NCBI GenBank assembly: GCA_026225435.1
Contig: JAMFST010000634.1
Location: 1-6,981, forward strand
DNA: 6,981 nt
Direction: 5' to 3'
Source of the DNA: Labilithrix luteola
GTDB lineage: Bacteria > Myxococcota_A > Polyangia > Polyangiales > Polyangiaceae
Made by a program: the position numbers and the translations under genes. Shown piece by piece: positions 1 to 4,322 of this stretch. Within the stretch, counting starts at the first letter, position 1, and every line of letters starts with the position of its first letter. The notes under the pieces were generated by a model. The model worked only from the letters and a program-made list of their open reading frames with translations. It had not been told where the DNA came from and searched no databases.

Positions 1-96
1 GGCGACCGCGTCGTCGTCGAAGCGATACGCGTAGCCGTCCCGCGCGTCGACGGTGGCGAGCAAGGCAGCGGTGAGCAGAGCGAGTCCATGGAGCAT
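1..96 (-). CDS. Secreted protein, N-terminal fragment (runs off the left edge)
   Basis: Only the first 32 codons are in the window, starting at ATG 96. The translation begins MLHGLALLTAALLATVDA. It has a short n-region, a hydrophobic core of about residues 4-16 and a plausible signal peptidase I site after V-D-A (residue 18), so export is likely. The mature part opens RDGYAYRFDDDAVA, rich in Asp and Tyr. An AGGA Shine-Dalgarno lies four bases upstream of the ATG, which supports this start over the in-frame ATG at 89. The gene begins 17 bases after the stop of the putative anti-sigma gene on the same strand, so it is probably the third gene of the sigma-factor operon. Too little is visible to name a family or function. 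Confidence 0.6.
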   Translation of the reverse strand, partial: MLHGLALLTAALLATVDARDGYAYRFDDDAVA

Positions 97-113
97 GTCG
101 TCCTCGGGAAGGT

Positions 114-557
114 TCAGGGTTCGGGGCCGCAGTCGCAGGCGATGTCGTGACAGACGCACGGCGGAAGGATCACGGGTCGTCGCGCCGACGGTGTCGCCGG
201 TGGCGGCGCAGGTGCGGACGTGACCTTCGGGCGCGGTGGAACTGCGACGTGCGTCGCGGAGGGGACGGGGACGGTGGCTGGCGCTGCGCTCGCCACCACC
301 GGCGGCGTCGAGACGACGGCTGGCGCCGGCACTGGAACCGGGAGCACCGCCGGCGCCATGGCCCGTGCCCGCCACGCCGCGAACGCCGTCGCCACGAGCA
401 GCACGCACGCCGCTGCCGCGAGGAGCGCCACCGACGCCCGCGCTCGAGCGGGCGACCGCTTCCTCGTCCGCTCGGCCATCGCCGCCAGCACCACGCGGTC
501 GGCGAAGTCCGCCGGCGGCTCCTGCGGCCGCCACGCATCACCCGGATCGCGGATCAC
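114..557 (-). CDS. Putative anti-sigma factor, single-pass membrane protein with Cys/His-rich C-terminus
   Basis: 147 residues from a GTG start whose first bases overlap the sigma factor stop (GTGA), the usual translationally coupled sigma/anti-sigma arrangement. Residues 1-41 are charged and probably cytoplasmic, with a P-A-D-F-A-D-R-V-V-L-A-A-M-A stretch at 16-29 that could be a helix contacting the sigma factor. Residues about 42-62 are one hydrophobic transmembrane segment. Residues 63-128 are an Ala/Pro/Val-rich low-complexity linker, expected in the periplasm. The extreme C-terminus carries C134, C136, H137, C141 and C143 (C-x-C-H-x3-C-x-C), a possible metal or redox site. The classical zinc anti-sigma H-x3-C-x2-C motif is absent from the N-terminal part. 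Function is inferred mainly from gene order, topology and size; no conserved domain name can be assigned from sequence alone. The long upstream extension of this frame (to 1331) lies over the sigma gene and is not real. Confidence 0.7.
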   Translation of the reverse strand: MIRDPGDAWRPQEPPADFADRVVLAAMAERTRKRSPARARASVALLAAAACVLLVATAFAAWRARAMAPAVLPVPVPAPAVVSTPPVVASAAPATVPVPSATHVAVPPRPKVTSAPAPPPATPSARRPVILPPCVCHDIACDCGPEP

Positions 558-1171
558 GGCTCCTCCTCCCAGTGCTCGGCGAGCCGCGTCCGCAGCTGGG
601 CACGCGCGCGGAACAACCGCGTCTTCACCGTGTTCTCCGGCACGCCGAGGATGACGGCAATCTCGCTCATCGGCAGGTCGTGGAGCTCGGCGAGCACGAA
701 CGCGTCGCGCTGCTCCGGCGACAGCTCGGCGGCCGCCGCTTCCAGCGCGCGACCGAGCTCCTGCCGCTGTCGCTCCGTCTCCGGTGTGCCGGCGGCCGCT
801 GCGGGGCTCGTGGCCTCGAGACCGATCGTCGGCACCCGCCGCTTGCGTCGCGCGTCGATCACCAGGCGGCTCGCGATGGTGAGGAGCCAGGTCGACAGCC
901 GTGCGGCCCCCGCGGGCTCGAACCTCGGGAGCGCCCGGAACGCGCGAAGAAAGACCTCCTGCGCCAGATCCTCGACGTGCGCCCCGCGCCCGAGGCTCCG
1001 CGAGACGAAGGCGAAGACGAGGTCCTGGTACCAGCCGACGAAGCGACGTAGCGCGACGGCGTTTCCCTGGCGGCAGGCGGTGAGCGTCTCCAGGTCGAGC
1101 TCGCGCGCTTCGCGACGGTCCTGCGGGCGGCCGCTCTCGTCCGGAGCGTCGCTCGTCACCGTCACCGTCAT
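554..1171 (-). CDS. RNA polymerase sigma factor, ECF (sigma-70 family, RpoE-like)
   Basis: 205 residues from ATG 1171. Region 2 spans about residues 40-107, including D-L-A-Q-E-V-F-L-R-A-F at 68-78 (the region 2.2 core helix) and R-L-S-T-W-L-L-T-I-A-S-R at 91-102 (regions 2.3/2.4, -10 recognition). A variable Ala-rich linker covers 108-148. Region 4 is at about 150-200: L-S-P-E-Q-R, then the helix-turn-helix ending G-V-P-E-N-T-V-K-T-R-L-F-R-A-R, which reads the -35 element. There is no region 1.1 or 3, which is diagnostic of the ECF group. The start is uncertain: GTG codons at 1204 and 1198 extend the same frame, and 1198 has AAAGG five bases upstream. A GGAAC-type promoter at 1214-1241 would put the transcript start near 1205-1208, which fits the internal ATG better. 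The stop overlaps the downstream membrane protein gene, its likely antagonist. Family call is firm; the signal is unknown. Confidence 0.92.
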   Translation of the reverse strand: MTVTVTSDAPDESGRPQDRREARELDLETLTACRQGNAVALRRFVGWYQDLVFAFVSRSLGRGAHVEDLAQEVFLRAFRALPRFEPAGAARLSTWLLTIASRLVIDARRKRRVPTIGLEATSPAAAAGTPETERQRQELGRALEAAAAELSPEQRDAFVLAELHDLPMSEIAVILGVPENTVKTRLFRARAQLRTRLAEHWEEEP

Positions 1172-1213
1172 CGTCTGCGTCGCGCCGATCGCCCCCACGC
1201 CCACCTTTCACGA

Positions 1214-1241
1214 TCGACCGCTGCCCGAGTTCCCAGGTTCC
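1214..1241 (-). promoter_or_regulatory. Putative ECF-type autoregulatory promoter of the sigma gene
   Basis: On the minus strand, GGAAC (1241-1237) is followed after 17 bases by GGTCGA (1219-1214), which resembles RpoE-group ECF promoters (GGAAC and a GTC/TC-containing -10). A second GGAAC lies at 1233-1229, giving an eight-base-spaced tandem copy. It sits immediately upstream of the ECF sigma gene, as expected for autoregulation. This is a pattern match only. Confidence 0.45.
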
Positions 1242-1251
1242 CACGAACTGC

Positions 1252-1281
1252 TTGCCGACACCGCGCTCCTCGGGGTAGGTA
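1252..1281 (+). promoter_or_regulatory. Possible sigma-70-type promoter for the 77-residue Cys protein
   Basis: TTGCCG (1252-1257) and TAGGTA (1276-1281) are separated by 18 bases. The -10-like element abuts the 27-base palindrome at 1283, so the predicted transcript start falls inside the palindrome, where a bound repressor would block RNA polymerase. Both hexamers are imperfect. Confidence 0.35.
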
Positions 1282-1282
1282 A

Positions 1283-1309
1283 TGAAATTGAAAGTCACTT
1301 TCAATTTCA
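1283..1309. promoter_or_regulatory. Perfect 27-base palindrome, Fur-family-like operator
   Basis: Two 13-base arms (TGAAATTGAAAGT and its exact reverse complement) flank a single C at 1296. The central 15 bases, TGAAAGTCACTTTCA, follow the 7-1-7 layout of Fur boxes (TGATAATnATTATCA), with five of seven positions per arm identical. The outer part adds another TGAAAT hexamer on each side, as in extended Fur sites built of repeated hexamers. The AT-rich block stands out against GC-rich surroundings. It lies between the possible promoter and the Shine-Dalgarno of the downstream small gene, the position of a repressor site. A different Fur-family member (Zur, Mur, PerR) or an unrelated dimeric regulator is possible. 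Confidence 0.65.
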
Positions 1310-1311
1310 AC

Positions 1312-1316
1312 AGGAG
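1312..1316 (+). promoter_or_regulatory. Ribosome binding site of the 77-residue Cys protein
   Basis: AGGAG lies seven bases before ATG 1324. It fixes the start at 1324 rather than the in-frame ATG at 1282, which sits inside the palindrome and has no Shine-Dalgarno. Confidence 0.75.
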
Positions 1317-1323
1317 CGAAGCC

Positions 1324-1557
1324 ATGGACAATTGCCATCCGAAGCGAACCCTCGTGGCGCAGGGCCCCCTCAGTCAGGTCGAGGAGTGCAGCTGCGGGAT
1401 CCTCCACGTGACCCTCGGCGCGCTGACCCTGCGCCTGCAGCCCGACTGCGTCGCCTCGCTGGCCGAGACGCTGACCGAGGCGACGCGCCGGCTCGAGGCG
1501 CGCAAAACGGAGATGCCGGCGCCGCTGCGCTGCCCACCGGGCGAGCTGCCGTCGTGA
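1324..1557 (+). CDS. Small Cys-containing protein behind a Fur-like operator, function unknown
   Basis: 77 residues, soluble, with no signal peptide or transmembrane segment. It begins M-D-N-C-H and contains the block E-C-S-C-G-I-L-H-V-T-L-G-A-L-T-L-R-L at residues 21-38, followed by an amphipathic, probably helical stretch (about 43-60) and a Pro-rich tail. Cysteines are at 4, 22, 24, 42 and 70, with histidines at 5 and 28. C22-x-C24-G-x2-H28, perhaps with C4/H5, could bind a metal. The alternating hydrophobic pattern at 27-38 suggests a beta-hairpin. I do not recognise a named family. The strong Shine-Dalgarno, the Fur-like operator just upstream and the absence of a competing minus-strand gene support a real, metal-responsive gene. 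It is divergent from the ECF sigma operon. Its role (metal chaperone, regulator or adaptor) is unknown. Confidence 0.75.
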   Translation: MDNCHPKRTLVAQGPLSQVEECSCGILHVTLGALTLRLQPDCVASLAETLTEATRRLEARKTEMPAPLRCPPGELPS

Positions 1558-1684
1558 GCGCGCAGACCACCCGCCTCGCCGCGGCCGGTGAGGGGAGCGC
1601 GGGCTGGCCGCCGCCGCCGCACGATCCTCGCGAGCGGCTGCTGCCGCTACGAGGCGGCGACCGCGTTCGGCGAGCGCGGCGCCG

Positions 1685-1702
1685 GCGTCTCAGCGAAGAC
1701 GC
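1685..1702. terminator. Weak hairpin at the end of the lipoprotein gene
   Basis: GCGTCT and AGACGC form a six-base stem around a six-base loop, overlapping the lipoprotein stop codon. There is no T-run on either side, so it is at best a poor intrinsic terminator. Between the convergent stops (1558-1689) the only other structure I see is a small GCGGC/GCCGC hairpin near 1634-1647. Confidence 0.2.
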
Positions 1703-2334
1703 AGCACGTACCAGCTACCCCGCCACGCCACGAGCTCCGACACATCGAAGCGCTCGGTCCTACCATTGACGGTGAACACCAGCTTGGCGTGATGCGCGCG
1801 CCACACCGGGCGCTTCCACTCGTGCCGCCGGCCGGTGGTCGAGGGGGGCGGAGCCTGGGTGATCGAGCCGCCGATCTCGAAGGATACGAACTGCGCCGCC
1901 TCGACCCCCTTGGTGCGCTTGTGCAACAGGCCCACGGAGCGCGCGAACCCGGGCGTCACCTTGCGGTCGTAGCTCCGCGACGGATCCGCTTCGTCGCGGA
2001 GCTTCTGGTAGGCGTCGCGCGCCAGGAGCATGTCGCCGGCGAGATCCGGGTTCCCCTGGACGATCGCCTCGAGCAGGTGCTTTCCCCGCGCGGTCAGCTC
2101 GTCGCTCTGCGCCGGCGGCAAGCGAAGCTCGGCGTCGCCGCCGTCGACCGCGTCCGCTCCGCCCTCCTCGCCGGCGTCGTTACCTCCGTCGAGGTCGAAG
2201 GCAGCCGCATCGGCGCCGGCGTCCCCATCGCCCGCGTGCCGCTTGCAGCCGGAGGCGGCGCCGAGCACGAGCGGAAAGAGGACGCAGGACAGCGCACGAA
2301 GCGCCACGCGACGAGTCGCACGCGAAGAGGTCAC
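1690..2334 (-). CDS. Putative outer-membrane lipoprotein with acidic linker, function unknown
   Basis: 214 residues from GTG 2334. Residues 1-29 form a lipoprotein signal: an Arg-containing n-region, a hydrophobic core near 11-25, and a lipobox A-A-S-G-C with C30 as the lipidated residue. Residues 35-69 are a disordered Asp/Gly/Ala/Glu linker of the kind common in myxobacterial lipoproteins. The folded part is about 74-214, with a helical start (S-D-E-L-T-A-R-G-K-H-L-L-E-A-I-V), a basic Trp-containing stretch (H-E-W-K-R-P-V-W-R at 171-179) and a beta-like end (V-F-T-V-N-G-R-T-E-R-F-D-V). I do not recognise a named domain. No clear Shine-Dalgarno precedes GTG 2334; GTG 2307 would give a shorter but still valid signal. 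It starts 17 bases after the dehydrogenase stop, so it is probably co-transcribed with it, though no functional link is evident. Confidence 0.8.
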   Translation of the reverse strand: MTSSRATRRVALRALSCVLFPLVLGAASGCKRHAGDGDAGADAAAFDLDGGNDAGEEGGADAVDGGDAELRLPPAQSDELTARGKHLLEAIVQGNPDLAGDMLLARDAYQKLRDEADPSRSYDRKVTPGFARSVGLLHKRTKGVEAAQFVSFEIGGSITQAPPPSTTGRRHEWKRPVWRAHHAKLVFTVNGRTERFDVSELVAWRGSWYVLRLR

Positions 2335-2351
2335 AGAAGGATCGGTGACTG

Positions 2352-3575
2352 CTACGCGAAATTCGGCAGTGTCACCACGTCGACGTGCAACACCTCGTCG
2401 AACGCGCGGATCTCCGAGAGGCAGGTCTCGCTCGGGCGCGACACGATCCGCAGCTTCGCGCAGGAGGCGACGCCCCCTTCGAAGACCGTGTTCGTCACCT
2501 CTTCCACGTTGATCCCGTGGCGCTTGATGACGTTGAGCACGTTGGCGAACGTCCCGACCTTGTCGTCCATGCGGATGACCATCTGGAAGCGCGCGGCCGT
2601 GGCCCCCGACACGTTGACCACGTGCGGAACGTTCCCCTCGAGGAGGAAGCTGCGGATGATGCGCACCGTCTCGGTGGCGATGGCGAGCTGCGCCTGGTCG
2701 GTCGAGGCGGCGATGTGCGGCGTGCCGTAGACGAGCGTTCCCGAGCCGTCGGCGGGCTTGTCGAAGAGGGAGGTCTGGTACTCGTGCTTCCCCTTCGGCT
2801 CGTCCGGGTAGACGTCGAAGGCGAGCCGCAGGTTCTTCTGCGCGGCGACCTCACGCAGGGCGGGGTAGTCGACGAGATCGGCGCGCGCCGCGTTGACGAA
2901 GATGGCCCCCTTGGGGAGGAGCGAGAGCACGCGCCGGCTGACGATCTGCCGGGTGCGGTCGGTGAGCGGGAGGTGGACGGTGAAGATGTCGCTCTTCTGC
3001 GCCAGCTCGTCGATCGAGGAGACGGCGGTGACCCCCAGCTCGTTGGCGCGCTGGGCGGTGAGGCCGCGGCTCCAGGCGAGCGGATGGAGCCCGAAGGCGC
3101 GGGCGCGGACGGCGACCTCGCGACCGATGGCGCCGAGACCGGCGATGCCGATGGTCTTGCCGTAGAGCCCCTCGGCCTTGCCGTACTCGGCGCGCTCCCA
3201 CTTGCCGGCGCGCAGCGAGGCGACGGCGTCGGGGATGCGGCGATCGAGGCCGAGGATCAGGCCGAAGACCAGCTCGGCGACGGCGGCGGCGTTCTTCCCC
3301 GGGCAGTTGGCGACGTAGATGCCGCGCTTGCTCGCCGCCCGCACGTCGATGGTGCGGAACTCGGCGCCGGCGCGGACGATGAGGTGGAGCTCGCGGGCCG
3401 CCTCGATGGCGGGCGCGGTCACCTCGGTGGAGCGCACCACGAGGATGCCGACCCCAGCCAGGGCGCCGGCGAGCTCGTCGCGGGTGAGCCCCGGCTCGTA
3501 GACGACGTCGATGGGGAGGGTGCGCAGCTCCTCGACCGCGCGCGGGTGGAGCTTGTCAGCGATGAGAAGGCGCAT
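2352..3575 (-). CDS. serA: D-3-phosphoglycerate dehydrogenase-like 2-hydroxyacid dehydrogenase with ACT-like C-terminus
   Basis: 407 residues. The family oxidises D-3-phosphoglycerate to 3-phosphohydroxypyruvate, the first step of serine synthesis, in the cytoplasm. Substrate-domain segments lie at about 1-98 and 290-320 around a Rossmann domain at about 99-289 with G146-L-G-A-I-G151. The catalytic triad is present: R231 (V-N-A-A-R), E259 (D-V-Y-P-D-E-P) and H287 (G-T-P-H). R48 matches the substrate-phosphate arginine position. Residues about 328-405 look like an ACT domain (D-K-V-G-T-F-A-N-V-L at 338-347, H-G-I-N at 353-356), the usual serine-feedback module; length matches short SerA enzymes of about 410 residues. 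Two oddities: the normally conserved R-x-G-x-G-x-D-N loop reads R-A-G-A-E-F-R-T (68-75), and beta-2 ends W-S-R (168-170) without the acidic residue typical of NAD enzymes. A related hydroxyacid dehydrogenase cannot be excluded. ATG 3575 has no strong Shine-Dalgarno. Confidence 0.85.
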   Translation of the reverse strand: MRLLIADKLHPRAVEELRTLPIDVVYEPGLTRDELAGALAGVGILVVRSTEVTAPAIEAARELHLIVRAGAEFRTIDVRAASKRGIYVANCPGKNAAAVAELVFGLILGLDRRIPDAVASLRAGKWERAEYGKAEGLYGKTIGIAGLGAIGREVAVRARAFGLHPLAWSRGLTAQRANELGVTAVSSIDELAQKSDIFTVHLPLTDRTRQIVSRRVLSLLPKGAIFVNAARADLVDYPALREVAAQKNLRLAFDVYPDEPKGKHEYQTSLFDKPADGSGTLVYGTPHIAASTDQAQLAIATETVRIIRSFLLEGNVPHVVNVSGATAARFQMVIRMDDKVGTFANVLNVIKRHGINVEEVTNTVFEGGVASCAKLRIVSRPSETCLSEIRAFDEVLHVDVVTLPNFA

Positions 3576-3603
3576 GCTTGGATCGAGGGTGAGCTTACGC
3601 TCG

Positions 3604-3626
3604 ATTGCGATGGGATATCGCGCAAT
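3604..3626. repeat. Short inverted repeat between the DUF1285-like gene and serA
   Basis: ATTGCG (3604-3609) and CGCAAT (3621-3626) are exact inverted copies; inside them GCGAT and ATCGC (3607-3611 and 3617-3621) form an alternative five-base stem. It lies in the 61-base gap upstream of serA. It could be an operator or a chance structure; I find no convincing promoter hexamers beside it. Confidence 0.25.
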
Positions 3627-3636
3627 TCAGGTGCCG

Positions 3637-4158
3637 TCAGGCGCGAAGAGCGACGAAACGACCGCCGAGGGTCAGCCCCGGCTTGCCCTCGTCGTCCGCG
3701 ACCAGCACCGGCGCCAGCGACGTCTGGGCATGACGGGTGAGCTTGGCCTCGAACGGGCCGCCCTTCGCCCCACGTTTCACCGGGGTGTAGAGCGCTTCGG
3801 AGGCCGCTCCCCCCGCAGGCGCCGGTTTCGCCCCGGTCTCCCCCGGCACCAGTGGCTCCTCGGTCCCGTCGCTCAGCGCCAGGATCACCTGGTCGCCGTC
3901 CAGCCGCACCGCCCGGACGAAGTAGGGGGCGTCGTCGACGGTGAAGTAGGTCCAGTCGTATCCATTTGTGAGGATGTACCGGCCGTCGTCGGGGTGGCGA
4001 GCGATCCAGGTGTGCATCGCCTGTTCGAGCCGGGCGTGCTCCACCTGGGCCCCGTGGTCGTGGAAGTGCCCCTCGGCGTCGAGGCGGATCTCGCTCTCCC
4101 GCGAGCGGCCTTCGGGGGCGGGGAAGCGGAAGAACTCGGGGTGATCGCCAGGCTTCAT
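3637..4158 (-). CDS. DUF1285-like protein
   Basis: 173 residues, soluble, no signal peptide. Residues about 20-105 show the layout I associate with DUF1285: a polar strand with an R-L-D-x-E-G-x-F turn (25-32), H-D-H-G-A-Q-V-E-H (33-41), a helix ending in W-I-A-R-H (51-55), D-D-G-R-Y-I-L-T-N-G (57-66) and T-V-D-D-A-P-Y-F-V (73-81), followed by a strand-turn-strand. The C-terminal part (106-173) is a Pro/Gly-rich linker and a tail with T-R-H-A-Q-T-S-L-A-P (141-150). DUF1285 is a small widespread family of unknown function, so no role is proposed. The start is fixed by a strong Shine-Dalgarno seven bases before ATG 4158. It is the first minus-strand gene left of the divergent ubiD promoter and lies 61 bases upstream of serA. 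The family call rests on remembered motif order. Confidence 0.7.
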   Translation of the reverse strand: MKPGDHPEFFRFPAPEGRSRESEIRLDAEGHFHDHGAQVEHARLEQAMHTWIARHPDDGRYILTNGYDWTYFTVDDAPYFVRAVRLDGDQVILALSDGTEEPLVPGETGAKPAPAGGAASEALYTPVKRGAKGGPFEAKLTRHAQTSLAPVLVADDEGKPGLTLGGRFVALRA

Positions 4159-4165
4159 GGGTGTT

Positions 4166-4171
4166 ACCTCC
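4166..4171 (-). promoter_or_regulatory. Strong ribosome binding site of the DUF1285-like gene
   Basis: On the minus strand GGAGGT, a perfect anti-Shine-Dalgarno match, lies seven bases before ATG 4158. It is the best such site in the window and suggests efficient translation. Confidence 0.8.
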
Positions 4172-4230
4172 GTTCGGTCAGTACCAAGGGGTCTAGCGCG
4201 GCTACAGGCGCTCGGGGGGAGGCGGTCGTC

Positions 4231-4259
4231 TTGACCCTCCGGAGTCGCGAGCCTAGAAC
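4231..4259 (+). promoter_or_regulatory. Sigma-70-type promoter of ubiD-ubiE-ubiX
   Basis: TTGACC (4231-4236) and TAGAAC (4254-4259) are separated by exactly 17 bases, close to the TTGACA/TATAAT consensus and rare in such GC-rich DNA. The predicted transcript start is near 4266, giving a leader of about 57 bases before ATG 4323. The spacer contains the palindrome CTCCGGAG (4237-4244), which might be an operator half or chance. Confidence 0.65.
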
Positions 4260-4267
4260 CCCGGCAG

Positions 4268-4287
4268 CCTTCAATTTCTTTTGAAGG
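4268..4287 (+). repeat. Inverted repeat / hairpin at the 5' end of the ubiD leader
   Basis: CCTTCAA (4268-4274) and TTGAAGG (4281-4287) are exact inverted copies around the loop TTTCTT. In RNA the stem extends to nine pairs with G4267-U4288 and A4266-U4289. It begins almost exactly at the transcript start predicted from the -10 box, so it could be an operator over the start site or a 5' stem-loop on the mRNA. There is no trailing T-run, so it is not a typical terminator. Confidence 0.5.
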
Positions 4288-4322
4288 TTCTGAGACTACC
4301 GCCGGAGCCCGAGAATTCCCCC

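Noticed and set aside
1282..1323. Upstream ATG extension of the 77-residue Cys protein
   Set aside because: The ATG is inside the palindrome and has no Shine-Dalgarno; ATG 1324 has AGGAG seven bases upstream.
1558..1689. Possible small RNA or strong terminator between convergent genes
   Set aside because: Only short GC hairpins without a T-run and no promoter-like hexamers are visible.
147..1769. 540-codon plus-strand open frame, very rich in Arg
   Set aside because: It lies antisense to the sigma and anti-sigma genes, has an Arg-rich low-complexity translation typical of GC-rich shadow frames, and runs through the small Cys gene in another frame.
1554..1769. 71-codon plus-strand frame starting GTGA at the stop of the Cys protein
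   Set aside because: The 4-base overlap resembles a coupled second gene, but the translation is Arg/Pro/Ala-rich, it overlaps the lipoprotein 3' end by 80 bases, and it has no recognisable motif.
2385..3740. 451-codon plus-strand frame opposite serA
   Set aside because: Antisense to a well-supported enzyme gene; the translation is Asp/Gly/Val/Arg-rich low complexity with no motif.
4281..4322. TTG start extending ubiD by 14 codons
   Set aside because: The TTG lies in the right arm of the leader hairpin, close to the predicted transcript start, and the UbiD family N-terminus matches ATG 4323.
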